Under the pieces are notes generated by a model that was not told the DNA's origin, did not search any database, and saw only the letters and a list, made by a program, of their open reading frames with translations. Below are positions 26,806 to 34,983 of a stretch of DNA of 64,000 nucleotides, in pieces; within the stretch, counting starts at the first letter, position 1, and every line of letters begins with the position of its first letter. Source of the DNA: Clostridium ljungdahlii (GTDB lineage Bacteria; Bacillota; Clostridia; Clostridiales; Clostridiaceae). The translations under genes and the position numbers were made by a program. The stretch is taken from assembly GCF_001636845.1 (NCBI RefSeq), contig NZ_LITT01000011.1:186001-250000 (forward strand). The letters run 5' to 3'.

Positions 26806-27285
26806 ATGAATTTAACAATAATTACTGTGGGGAAATTGAAAGAAAAGTATTTAAAAGATGCAGTAGAGGAGTATTCAAAAAGACTGTCTAGATACTGCAA
26901 GATTAATATAGTGGAAGTTCAGGATGAAAAGACTCCAGAAAATGCTTCTAAAAAAGATGAGGATATTATAAGGGAAAAAGAAGGAGCAAGAATATCAAAG
27001 CATATAAGTGATAGTATGTATGTAGTGGCAATGGACCTAAAGGGAAATACTATGACTTCTGAACAGTTTTCTGATTTCATTGGGAATTTAGGACTTCAGG
27101 GCAAAAGCAATATTGCCTTTATAATAGGTGGTTCTCTAGGTATTTCCAGGGAAATTTTGCAAAGGGCTGATTACAAGCTGTGTTTTTCCAAGATGACTTT
27201 TCCTCATCAGCTCTTTAGGGTAATGCTTTTGGAGCAGATATATAGGGGATTTAAGATAATGAAAGGTGAACCGTACCACAAATGA
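26806..27285 (+). CDS. rlmH: 23S rRNA (pseudouridine-1915 N3) methyltransferase
   Basis: A 159-residue SPOUT methyltransferase of canonical length and start (MNLTIITVGKLKEKYLK). The C-terminal knot region IAFIIGGSLG and FSKMTFPHQLFRVMLLEQIYR (named in parts) and the universal end GEPYHK are intact. The ATG at 26806 has GGAG six bases upstream; an ATG at 26794 is unlikely. RlmH methylates pseudouridine 1915 in helix 69. Its last 21 bases are the proposed left attachment site of the island that follows; in staphylococci the same gene (orfX) is the SCC insertion site. Confidence 0.96.
   Translation: MNLTIITVGKLKEKYLKDAVEEYSKRLSRYCKINIVEVQDEKTPENASKKDEDIIREKEGARISKHISDSMYVVAMDLKGNTMTSEQFSDFIGNLGLQGKSNIAFIIGGSLGISREILQRADYKLCFSKMTFPHQLFRVMLLEQIYRGFKIMKGEPYHK
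27265..27285 (+). other. Proposed attL: 3' end of rlmH
   Basis: These 21 bases encode GEPYHK-stop. They match 18 of 21 bases at 41379-41399, which again reads GEPYHK-stop in an otherwise unrelated context, as expected for att repeats flanking an integrated element. Confidence 0.6.
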
Positions 27286-27442
27286 TATCAAACTTTTTAC
27301 CATTATTATCCTTTCAAGTATATGCCATAATATCCGTATTATTAAACCAAAGGACACTTTCACTTGCTTTTCTTTCCCAAATGTTCTCACTTGAGTTGAT
27401 TTTTATTTCTTTGATTAAGCTGTGAAATAAGTCTTGTCTTTA

Positions 27443-27600
27443 TTATTCTGAAGCTGATTCAAAAACCTTATCAAAGTTTTTGAGCATCATAGCAATATTC
27501 TCATAATTAAGTGCTTCTTCTGATAGGCTATTTTTCTTTATGTTTAATTCTGACAAGTCCGCTTTAAGTGATTCAATTTGTTTTTTCAATGATATAGTTA
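27443..27600 (-). pseudogene. C-terminal coiled-coil fragment of a large serine recombinase
   Basis: Read on the minus strand, this part encodes SLKKQIESLKADLSELNIKK followed by NSLSEEALNYENIAMMLKNF and DKVFESASE-stop. This is the typical coiled-coil/C-terminal pattern of large serine recombinases (Recombinase plus zinc-ribbon family). The catalytic and zinc-ribbon domains are missing and the frame upstream runs antisense through the tyrosine-recombinase fragment. It is a dead remnant about 160 bp from the rlmH 3' end. Confidence 0.55.
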
Positions 27601-28159
27601 AACTTTGCGGAAGAGATAACTCAAGAACCCTTTCAATGACAAGAAATGATTTTGATAAGCTTTTATTCACGATGAACAAAAGTGTAAGCTCAGCCAAAAT
27701 AGCAATTGAATTATGTGGTAGATTTGGATTGAGGGTTTCAGAAACAACCAAGTTGCAGTACAGAGATATTGTAATACATGAAGATGGTTTTGTTTCTATA
27801 AATATTGTCGATAGTAAAGGTGGTAGGAGCAGGGTAATAAAAACGTCTAATCCGAGTGATGTCTTATTTTTAGATTTAATAACATCAAATCGAAATGACA
27901 AATTCAGAGTTGTACCAATTAATTCTAAAAGCGTTAATGAGTTTGTCCAGAGATATTTGGAGTTATCAGGTTGGAAAAATATATTAAGGCAAAAACAAGC
28001 ATGTATGCTATAAGAAAAAAGGTGGCACAAGAAAAGTATGATGAATACAGAAACTTAGGTCTTTGCAGAAAAGACTCTATTAATAAGGTTTCATTTTTTC
28101 TTGAACATGGTAAGAATAGAGAGGAATGTATATCCCGATATGTGACCAATACCTGGTAG
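27600..28159 (+). pseudogene. Tyrosine recombinase (phage integrase) remnant, frameshifted
   Basis: The first frame (to 28013) has the catalytic-domain start with box-I arginine in GRFGLRVSETTKLQYRDI and the beta-hairpin lysine in DSKGGRSRVIK. The remainder continues in another frame (about 27990-28159): YAIRKKVAQEKYDEYRNLG, then FFLEHGKNREECISRYVTNTW (named in part), holding the second His-x-x-Arg-like site, the late His and the nucleophile Tyr. A frameshift near 27990-28010 and loss of the N-terminal core-binding domain make it a pseudogene. Confidence 0.65.
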
Positions 28160-29095
28160 AACAGTATCAGACAGAATTTTTATATCAAGAGTTAAAAATC
28201 TAAAAAAGATAACTATAATATAAAATCAATTTCAAAAATGAGATTAAAAAATCTTGTCCCCCAATTTCCAAACTAAAATTTAATAAAGGTTTTCATGATA
28301 TGTTTCCTAAAAAAACTGTTAGTGTTGAGGCACAACCACTATAAAATAAGCTGTTGATTAGTTATCGATAATTCCACCGTTAGAGGGTGATTGTCATTTT
28401 AAGATAACTACCGATAGTTCGGTAGACCTGTCCTGTTGCTTGTCTTGTACAAGCAGGGGGCACACAAGTAGATTAACAATCTTGCGGTGTTTTATAGCAG
28501 ATCTTGACTGCCAATTAGTGTGTTGGTTAGTAATAACCGAGAGAACGGATTCAAATGAAAAGATACGGATACCTCGTTGAGAACCTTCGCCCATGATAAG
28601 TTGAAAGATTTTTTGCCTTTTAACTTGTCAGGGGGGAGTTGCCGTTCTCCATTCAAGAGTCGTTTCCCGTTAAAAACTGCATGAAAAACCTTCTGAGTTA
28701 AACATTCTTAAGTTAAAGATAAACCAATTGTTAAATAGTAATAAAACATTTGGTATATAACAAAATAAATCACAATTATCAAATCTATTATGATTAAAAA
28801 TAATAAACAGCTGAATACAATAATAATCAATTAATAATTAAAAAAGGTCTGGAAATAAAAAAACCTATTTTGACAATAGGATAGAAAGCAGTGCCATTTC
28901 TCACTTTCTAACTATATTATAAATTCAAAATATTAAATGGTCAAGAAAATAATAGTATATTATCGGATTATTAGAATTTTTAATATTCATACTATGTGAT
29001 AGTATGTGAATACATTCCTTAAAGTTTTCCTTTTACAAAATTGTATAGTATGATTCTATTACCAGCTGGAAAAATGAAATTAGGAGATAAACTGT
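28160..29095. other. Gene-free island segment with GC-richer patch
   Basis: About 940 bp without a supported gene. 28380-28690 is visibly richer in G and C than its surroundings and reads unlike local sequence, so it was probably acquired separately; a 66-codon open frame there on the minus strand has no visible ribosome-binding site. At 28985-29011 lies an imperfect palindrome (ATTCATACTAT, GTG, ATAGTATGTGAAT) that could be an operator for the next gene. Confidence 0.5.
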
Positions 29096-30532
29096 ATGAT
29101 GAAGGAAATAAAAGATAAGCTTAATGCATATATCACAAAATATATGTCGTTGTGGGACTTCTATGGTGTTATTCAAGTCATTAATAAAGGTAAAGTTCTT
29201 TTTCAAAATGCATATGGATATGCGAATTTAGAATTTGAATTAAGAAATAATATGAATTCTTGTTTTTCAATAGCCTCTATGTCAAAACAGTTTACTGCAT
29301 TTGGTATCATGATATTATACGACAAAAAAATGTTGGATATAGATAATCCAGCGAATTTGTATCTTCCTTCCAATATTCAAATTGACGAGTTAATAACCAT
29401 ACATCATTTGCTATCACACACATCTGGTTTATATAACTATTATAATTTCGAAGACGATTTTTTTGCAGGATACAATAGAATGGATTATTCACAAAAAGAT
29501 TTTTTTGAAAAATATGTAAATAGACAACCACAATTAACGCCTGGGATAACTTATAACTATAATAATTCAAATTATAATTTGCTTGCGTGGATTATTGAAA
29601 ATGTATCAGGAGAGAAATATGCGGATTTTATTCGAAATAATATATTTCTGCCATTGGGCATGGTAAATAGTGACATCGATGATGGATGTAAAATAATAAA
29701 AAATAGGTCAAGTAATTATTTAATGGATTTTGATTCATATATCAAAATTCCATATTATAACGAAAAATTTAGTATTGGAGCTGGAGCAATAGTTTCAAAT
29801 TGTGAAGATTTATTTAAATGGTATACCTGCTTGAGAGATAGAAAAATTATTTCGGGAGAAACATATGACAGATTTTTTACAGAGAATAAAAACAATTATT
29901 GCTATGGTTTGGAACATCATTATGTTTGCAACAACTCAAGCTATTCTCATGGGGGAGACCATCTGGGGATAAGTACATATATGCAGAATTTTTTTGACGA
30001 GGATATTTGTATTATCATTCTTTCAAATAACGAGTCAATCAATCAGTATAAACTTGGAAATGCTATTTCGGATATTTTACATGATATTGAAGTTCCTACT
30101 CCAGTCAAGTTTGATGAAGCTTCAATAAATAAAAGTTTTCTAAAAGAGTATTGCGGAACATACTTAAAAGATAAAATAAAGATTGAATTTATTAATGAAA
30201 AGTTATATTTTACAAGGTTCTGTGGTAATCTTCATATTGAAATTTACCCAGTAGGAGAAGGAGAATTCGCTCGAAGATATTTTGACCAAATCAATCCATA
30301 TAGAATTATTAGAAATGACAATAACCAACTCGTTTTTTTGGGCACGCTAAGGTCAACTGAAAATAAAAAAGTTATGAAAAAGATAGGATATGTTGGTGAC
30401 AAAATGCTGGTATTTTGTGTTGATTTTAATAGAGTGATAGGCTCAGCTGAATATTTAGAATTTCAATATAAACATGAAATACCTATTGTAACTTTTATAA
30501 CAGGCAGCACTGATACTTGGCTATTCAGATGA
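29096..30532 (+). CDS. Serine beta-lactamase-like hydrolase (class C/PBP-related)
   Basis: A 478-residue protein of the beta-lactamase/transpeptidase-like family PF00144. The active-site motif SMSK is at 61-64, the Tyr-x-Asn motif YNN at 155-157, and an HGG box (SHGGDHLG, about residue 284) replaces KTG. The remaining C-terminal 130 residues are a beta-rich domain often found in these proteins. There is no signal peptide, so it is likely a cytosolic esterase or D-aminopeptidase-like enzyme rather than a periplasmic beta-lactamase. Start at ATG with AGGAG 9 bases upstream. Confidence 0.85.
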   Translation: MMKEIKDKLNAYITKYMSLWDFYGVIQVINKGKVLFQNAYGYANLEFELRNNMNSCFSIASMSKQFTAFGIMILYDKKMLDIDNPANLYLPSNIQIDELITIHHLLSHTSGLYNYYNFEDDFFAGYNRMDYSQKDFFEKYVNRQPQLTPGITYNYNNSNYNLLAWIIENVSGEKYADFIRNNIFLPLGMVNSDIDDGCKIIKNRSSNYLMDFDSYIKIPYYNEKFSIGAGAIVSNCEDLFKWYTCLRDRKIISGETYDRFFTENKNNYCYGLEHHYVCNNSSYSHGGDHLGISTYMQNFFDEDICIIILSNNESINQYKLGNAISDILHDIEVPTPVKFDEASINKSFLKEYCGTYLKDKIKIEFINEKLYFTRFCGNLHIEIYPVGEGEFARRYFDQINPYRIIRNDNNQLVFLGTLRSTENKKVMKKIGYVGDKMLVFCVDFNRVIGSAEYLEFQYKHEIPIVTFITGSTDTWLFR

Positions 30533-30731
30533 TGAAAAAATAAAATTAACAAAGAAAGGCCGATTAAGTGGAGAAGGAGTAATACATTTTGGTAAATACA
30601 AGAGATTGAATGATGAAGGATTGAAAAATATAGTTTTAGAATATGATAGTGAAGACTGGATTTTTATCAGAAATATAGCGAATTTTAAAGGTTATACTTC
30701 TTGCCCACCAATAAAACCATCGATAACATAG
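30510..30731 (+). pseudogene. C-terminal fragment of an unknown protein
   Basis: Just past the hydrolase an open frame without start codon encodes LGYSDDEKIKLTKKGRLSGE and continues with VIHFGKYKRLNDEG and EYDSEDWIFIRNIANFKGYT up to TAG at 30729-30731. Codon use looks coding-like, but no start or ribosome-binding site is present. I do not recognise the family; it is probably the tail of a deleted gene. Confidence 0.35.
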
Positions 30732-30753
30732 AAATTTCTTTAGTGCAAACATA

Positions 30754-30804
30754 TTGACCAAATCGGTTTATGAAGGTATAATTATATAAACCGATTCGGT
30801 TTAT
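30754..30804 (+). promoter_or_regulatory. Sigma-A promoter with TetR operator
   Basis: TTGACC (30754-30759), a 17-bp spacer and TATAAT (30777-30782) make a near-consensus promoter. It is followed by the 19-bp perfect palindrome ATAAACCGATTCGGTTTAT (30786-30804), and a half-site AATCGGTTTAT sits in the spacer. Placement over the transcription start of the tetR gene implies autoregulation. Confidence 0.85.
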
Positions 30805-30823
30805 AAAGCAAGAAGGTGAAGAT

Positions 30824-31438
30824 ATGGAGAAATTTTTTAGTTTACCTAAGGAAAAACAAAATGTGATTATAGATGCTGCACTTAGAACCTTTGGAGCTAA
30901 TGGCTATAAAAAGACTTCCATAAGCGATATTGCTGCTGCTGCAGGAATATCAAAGGCTATGGTATTTCATTACTTTGGTACAAAGAAAGCATTATACCTT
31001 TATCTAGTTAATTTATGCGGCAATATTATGATGACTGTAGTTAATGAAAAGTTTGATAACAGTATTACTGACTTTTTTGACAGAATTAAAATGTCATCTA
31101 GTATAGAAATCTCCGTAATGAAAAGACATGCTGCAATACCTTCCTTTTTAACTAGTGCGTATTTTGAAAATGATGAAGAGGTAAAAGATGACTTAAGAGA
31201 TATCTTTAATAGTGGAGATGAATTTAGAAATAGAATAGCTTTTGATGGCATGGATATTTCTAAGTTTAAAGAGGGGGTGGATCTAAAGTTACTTATGAAA
31301 ATGCTTTTGTGGATGGCGGATGGGTGTACAAAACAGATGTCAGATAAAACAGAAATTAATTTTGAAATTGTGCTGGATGAATTTAATGAATGCTTGGATA
31401 TGCTTAAAAATAATTTTTATAAGGAAGAATATTTGTAG
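30824..31438 (+). CDS. TetR-family repressor
   Basis: A 204-residue TetR regulator. The N-terminal helix-turn-helix is TSISDIAAAAGISKAMVFHYF with GTKKALY (about 24-51); the C-terminal ligand domain is not assignable to a subfamily. Site AAGGTG precedes the ATG. The palindromic operator directly upstream is its obvious target, and the next gene, 60 bp downstream, would be co-transcribed and thus induced by the same ligand, perhaps the drug that the enzyme inactivates (inference). Confidence 0.92.
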   Translation: MEKFFSLPKEKQNVIIDAALRTFGANGYKKTSISDIAAAAGISKAMVFHYFGTKKALYLYLVNLCGNIMMTVVNEKFDNSITDFFDRIKMSSSIEISVMKRHAAIPSFLTSAYFENDEEVKDDLRDIFNSGDEFRNRIAFDGMDISKFKEGVDLKLLMKMLLWMADGCTKQMSDKTEINFEIVLDEFNECLDMLKNNFYKEEYL

Positions 31439-31501
31439 GATATATATAGAGTTAGCTGTTGAAAGATTTTCAAAATGAATTGTGATGAGAGGGGAATAAA
31501 A

Positions 31502-34126
31502 ATGAATTCATATTTATTAAGCTTTAAAGACATTGATAAATCACAGCTTTCAGTAGTAGGAGGAAAAGGTGCAAACCTTGGAGAACTTTCAAGAATTGAC
31601 GGAATACAGGTTCCTGAAGGCTTTTGTATTACTACGTGTGCCTATAAAAAAGTAGTTGAGAATAATAAGGATTTTAATAGCCTATTAGAAAAATTATCCC
31701 ATCTTAAGGTTGAAGATAGAGAAAAAATATGTGAAATCAGTGGACAAATTCGAAAATTAATTGAAGACATCACTATTCCCAAAGATATAGAAGAAGGAAT
31801 AACAACATTTATTAAAAAGTTTGGTGAAAAAAATGCTTATGCAGTTCGTTCAAGTGCTACTGCTGAGGATTTACCTTTGGCTTCCTTTGCAGGACAGCAG
31901 GATACCTATTTGAATATAATGGGAAAGGATTCTATTATTCATCATGTTAGTAAGTGTTGGGCATCACTATTTACAGACAGAGCGGTAATATATCGTATGC
32001 AAAATAACTTTGATCACCGTAAAGTATATCTTTCTGTAGTTATCCAAATGATGGTTTTCCCAGAGGCTTCAGGAATTATGTTTACGGCAGATCCAATATC
32101 AGCAAATAGGAAGATTATTTCAATAGATGCAAGTTACGGACTAGGGGAAGCGCTAGTGTCAGGACTTGTGAATGCTGATATTTATAAAGTTAAAGAAAGC
32201 AAGATTATAGATAAAAAGATATCTACAAAGAAGATTGCTATTTACGGTCTTAAACAAGGAGGAACTGAGAAAAGAGAGATTGAGACTCAAAGACAGAATA
32301 CCCAAACTTTAACAGACCATGAAATTTTACAGCTTGAACAAATAGGCAGGAAAATAGAAAAATATTTTGGGAGACCACAGGATATAGAATGGTGTCTTCA
32401 TGACGGTAATATATATATTGTTCAAAGTCGCCCTATTACTACTTTATATCCCGCTCCAGAAGTTAAAGATGATAAAACTCATGTATTCTTTTCCTTTGGT
32501 CATAGGCAAATGATGACTGAAGCAATGTCACCTTTAAGCATGACCTTCTTTGCAGTTTTATTTAAGATGATGGTAGATACACCAATGTACTATGCAGGTG
32601 GAAGAATATATGTGGACTCATCACATGAATTAAGATCACCTATTATGAGGAAATCTTTTGTCAAAGGGCTTGCTGCAGTAGATGTTCTTATGCAGAATGC
32701 TTATTACAATGTTTTAAAGCGAGAAGATATTATGAATAATCTTTATAAATCAAAGAAGCCAATGGTTTCTATCAAACTGGCTGCCAGGTGGTTTGTTAAA
32801 ACTATAGAATGCTACAGGAAAAATGATCCTGCCATTGCAGAATTCTATATGGCTCGCAGCAGGACTATGATGAAGGATTTAGAGCAGCAGGCACAAAAAA
32901 TTTCAGGTAAGGAGTTATTTGATTTTATTGAGAAGAGCATGACTAAAATAAAGGATAATATGATGGATACTTATGGAGTTGTTTTTGCTGGAGCTTATGC
33001 TTCTAGCTGGATTAACAAGAATTTGGGGAAATGGCTTAAGGAAAGAAATCCAGCAGATATGTTAGCTCAATCCGTATCCAATAATGTTACTTCAGATATG
33101 GGCCTTGAACTTTTAGATGTATCAGATATAGTAAGAAAGTATCCAGAGGTAATTAAATATTTGGAAAATCCTAACGATGAGAGCTTTTTTGAGGATCTTG
33201 TCAAACTTCCAGGAGGAATAGAAGTAAAGGATGCAATGAAGGATTTCCTGAAGAAATATGGTATGCGCTGTTCTGCTGAAATAGATATAAGCAAGACTAG
33301 ATGGAATGAGAAACCAACAATATTGGTTCCATTGATTCTAGGAAATATTAAGGTTTATCCTCCTAATTCTCACGAAACTAAATTCAAGCAAGGACTTAAG
33401 GAAGCTAAAGAGAAGGAGCAGGAGATTTTAAGAAAGCTTGAAAAGATGCCAGGAGGTAGAGGAAAAGCTAAAAAGGCAAAGAAAGCAATCAGTGTCCTAC
33501 GTAATTATGCGGGATATCGTGAGTTTAACAAGTATATCTTAATTTGGTATGAATGGGTTGTAAAACAGGTTATTATGAAAGAAGCTGAAAGATTAATACA
33601 ACATGATCTCATAAAGAAAACAAGTGATATATTCTATCTTGAATATGAAGAATTGAGAGAAGTAATTAAAACTAATAAATTAGATTATAGTATCATACAG
33701 AAAAGACAAGAAGATTATGAGGTTTATCAAAAACTTACACCGCCTCGTGTAATTACCTCTGATGGAGAGATTATTTCCAGTCAATATGATATAAGCAAGA
33801 TTCCTCAGGGTGCCTTAGCAGGGGTAGCAGTATCAGCAGGTATCATTGAAGGCAGGGCAAGAGTAATATTAAAAATCGAAGATGCAAATATTGAAAAAGG
33901 TGATATACTAGTTACTACTTTTACTGATCCTAGCTGGACACCGGTATTTGTATCTATCAAAGGATTAGTTACAGAAGTTGGTGGAATGATGACTCATGGA
34001 GCAGTTGTTGCAAGAGAATATGGACTTCCAGCAGTAGTAAGCGTGGAAAATGCTACAAAGATTATAAAGGATGGACAGAGAATCCGTGTAAATGGAACAG
34101 AAGGATACGTGGAAGTACTTGAGTAA
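31502..34126 (+). CDS. Rifamycin phosphotransferase-like / PEP-synthase family enzyme
   Basis: An 874-residue protein with three domains: ATP-grasp (about 1-310, with VGGKGANLGELS, AVRSSATAEDLPLASFAGQQ and DIEWCLHDGNIYIVQSRPITT, named in parts), a central helical domain (about 330-760) and a swivelling phosphohistidine domain with GGMMTHGAVVAREYGLPAVV containing His832. Length and order match rifamycin phosphotransferases (Rph), which move the beta-phosphate of ATP onto rifampicin; PEP synthases have the same end domains but lack the helical middle and carry a PEP-binding barrel. Start chosen at 31502 (GAGGGGA site). Drug specificity is inference. Confidence 0.82.
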   Translation: MNSYLLSFKDIDKSQLSVVGGKGANLGELSRIDGIQVPEGFCITTCAYKKVVENNKDFNSLLEKLSHLKVEDREKICEISGQIRKLIEDITIPKDIEEGITTFIKKFGEKNAYAVRSSATAEDLPLASFAGQQDTYLNIMGKDSIIHHVSKCWASLFTDRAVIYRMQNNFDHRKVYLSVVIQMMVFPEASGIMFTADPISANRKIISIDASYGLGEALVSGLVNADIYKVKESKIIDKKISTKKIAIYGLKQGGTEKREIETQRQNTQTLTDHEILQLEQIGRKIEKYFGRPQDIEWCLHDGNIYIVQSRPITTLYPAPEVKDDKTHVFFSFGHRQMMTEAMSPLSMTFFAVLFKMMVDTPMYYAGGRIYVDSSHELRSPIMRKSFVKGLAAVDVLMQNAYYNVLKREDIMNNLYKSKKPMVSIKLAARWFVKTIECYRKNDPAIAEFYMARSRTMMKDLEQQAQKISGKELFDFIEKSMTKIKDNMMDTYGVVFAGAYASSWINKNLGKWLKERNPADMLAQSVSNNVTSDMGLELLDVSDIVRKYPEVIKYLENPNDESFFEDLVKLPGGIEVKDAMKDFLKKYGMRCSAEIDISKTRWNEKPTILVPLILGNIKVYPPNSHETKFKQGLKEAKEKEQEILRKLEKMPGGRGKAKKAKKAISVLRNYAGYREFNKYILIWYEWVVKQVIMKEAERLIQHDLIKKTSDIFYLEYEELREVIKTNKLDYSIIQKRQEDYEVYQKLTPPRVITSDGEIISSQYDISKIPQGALAGVAVSAGIIEGRARVILKIEDANIEKGDILVTTFTDPSWTPVFVSIKGLVTEVGGMMTHGAVVAREYGLPAVVSVENATKIIKDGQRIRVNGTEGYVEVLE

Positions 34127-34184
34127 ATTAATGTTATTTAGTATTTTCGGGTTACACAAAATTTCCCGTAGTTTAATTAAAAAT

Positions 34185-34229
34185 ATAGGATTCTGCATAA
34201 TTAGCAGAATCCTATTTGTATTGTTTTCA
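34185..34229 (+). terminator. Terminator of the tetR-phosphotransferase operon
   Basis: ATAGGATTCTGC pairs with GCAGAATCCTAT around an 7-base loop, followed by TTGTATTGTTTT. Confidence 0.8.
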
Positions 34230-34256
34230 GAACGAATGGTCATATAAAATATAATA

Positions 34257-34285
34257 TTGACATTTATTATATAGTTCAATATTAT
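34257..34285 (+). promoter_or_regulatory. Promoter of the marR-like gene
   Basis: TTGACA (34257-34262), 17-bp spacer, TATTAT (34280-34285), about 35 bp before the likely start. Confidence 0.65.
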
Positions 34286-34319
34286 ATGCATATACATATA
34301 GATGGGAGGTAGTTTAGAT

Positions 34320-34748
34320 TTGGCTATTAAAAGTAGCAAAGAGCACCTAAAAGATTGTGTATGTAAAAATTTGAGGATGACAACAAGAATAGTAACGCAA
34401 TATTTTGATAAAGCCTTCCAGCCTGTTGGTTTACGTGCCACTCAATTTGCCCTGCTAGCGGATGTTTCTTCACGTGAAAGTAGTACAATAGGCGAATTGG
34501 CAGATATTTTACTAATGGATCAAACAACTGTAACACGAAACATCAAAATATTAAAGAAAAAAGGGTATGTTAATGTAAGACAGGGAGAAGATGATTCACG
34601 AAAGAGATGTATCTCTACAACTGAGAGTGGACTTGCAAAACTTAGAGAGGCTATAAATAGAGAACAAAGATTTTTAATAATAGAATTTGGTGACGAATAT
34701 GAGAAATATATAAAAAGATCATGGGTGTTAATTCCTTATATATTCTAA
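34320..34748 (+). CDS. MarR-family regulator
   Basis: A MarR winged-helix protein of 142 residues if read from the TTG at 34320, which is 10 bases after GGGAGG; the ATG at 34302 overlaps that site. The DNA-binding core is STIGELADILLMDQTTVTRN, then ILKKKGYVNVRQGEDDSRKR (wing) and ISTTESGLAKL. The last residues (SWVLIPYIF) do not look like the usual dimerisation helix, so the C-terminus may be altered by a frameshift. Its target is unknown; no partner gene is obvious. Confidence 0.8.
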   Translation: MAIKSSKEHLKDCVCKNLRMTTRIVTQYFDKAFQPVGLRATQFALLADVSSRESSTIGELADILLMDQTTVTRNIKILKKKGYVNVRQGEDDSRKRCISTTESGLAKLREAINREQRFLIIEFGDEYEKYIKRSWVLIPYIF

Positions 34749-34983
34749 ATCCATGATAGGAAGAAGTATATGGCTATCATATAAGTACTTTCAAATTTTA
34801 GAGACTGTTCAATAGTTGTTTTTATAAAAAATCGGGCTATAGAAAAAAATTTATTTAATGAAATTTCAATCATATTAGGAAGAGCCCAAGATAACATTCA
34901 ATTCACAGAACCTATAACTGAAAATTTGCAGTATAATATATAGAAAATGAAACCTATAAAAATAAGATGGAGTGTAGAGAAAA
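34749..34983. other. Intergenic region, nothing recognised
   Basis: A 235-bp AT-rich stretch between the marR-like gene and the membrane protein. It ends with the ribosome-binding region of the latter. No gene or clear structure seen. Confidence 0.5.

Noticed and set aside
27443-28030. 195-codon minus-strand frame
   Set aside because: Only its last 50 codons look like protein (serine recombinase tail); the rest is antisense to the tyrosine recombinase remnant, so it is not one gene.
28394-28594. 66-codon minus-strand frame in the GC-richer patch
   Set aside because: No ribosome-binding site and no recognisable domain; could be non-coding DNA of a foreign element.
28380-28690. Group II intron or IStron
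   Set aside because: No domain V-like motif, no reverse transcriptase and no TnpB-like frame seen.
29096-30532. Periplasmic class C beta-lactamase conferring resistance
   Set aside because: Motifs are present, but there is no signal peptide and the KTG box is HGG; many such proteins are esterases or peptidases.
31502-34126. Plain phosphoenolpyruvate synthase
   Set aside because: It has the ATP-grasp and phosphohistidine domains, but the long helical middle and the C-terminal position of the His domain fit the rifamycin-phosphotransferase type better.
33965-34441. 158-codon minus-strand frame overlapping the phosphotransferase end
   Set aside because: Antisense to the conserved phosphohistidine domain and the marR-like gene; no ribosome-binding site.
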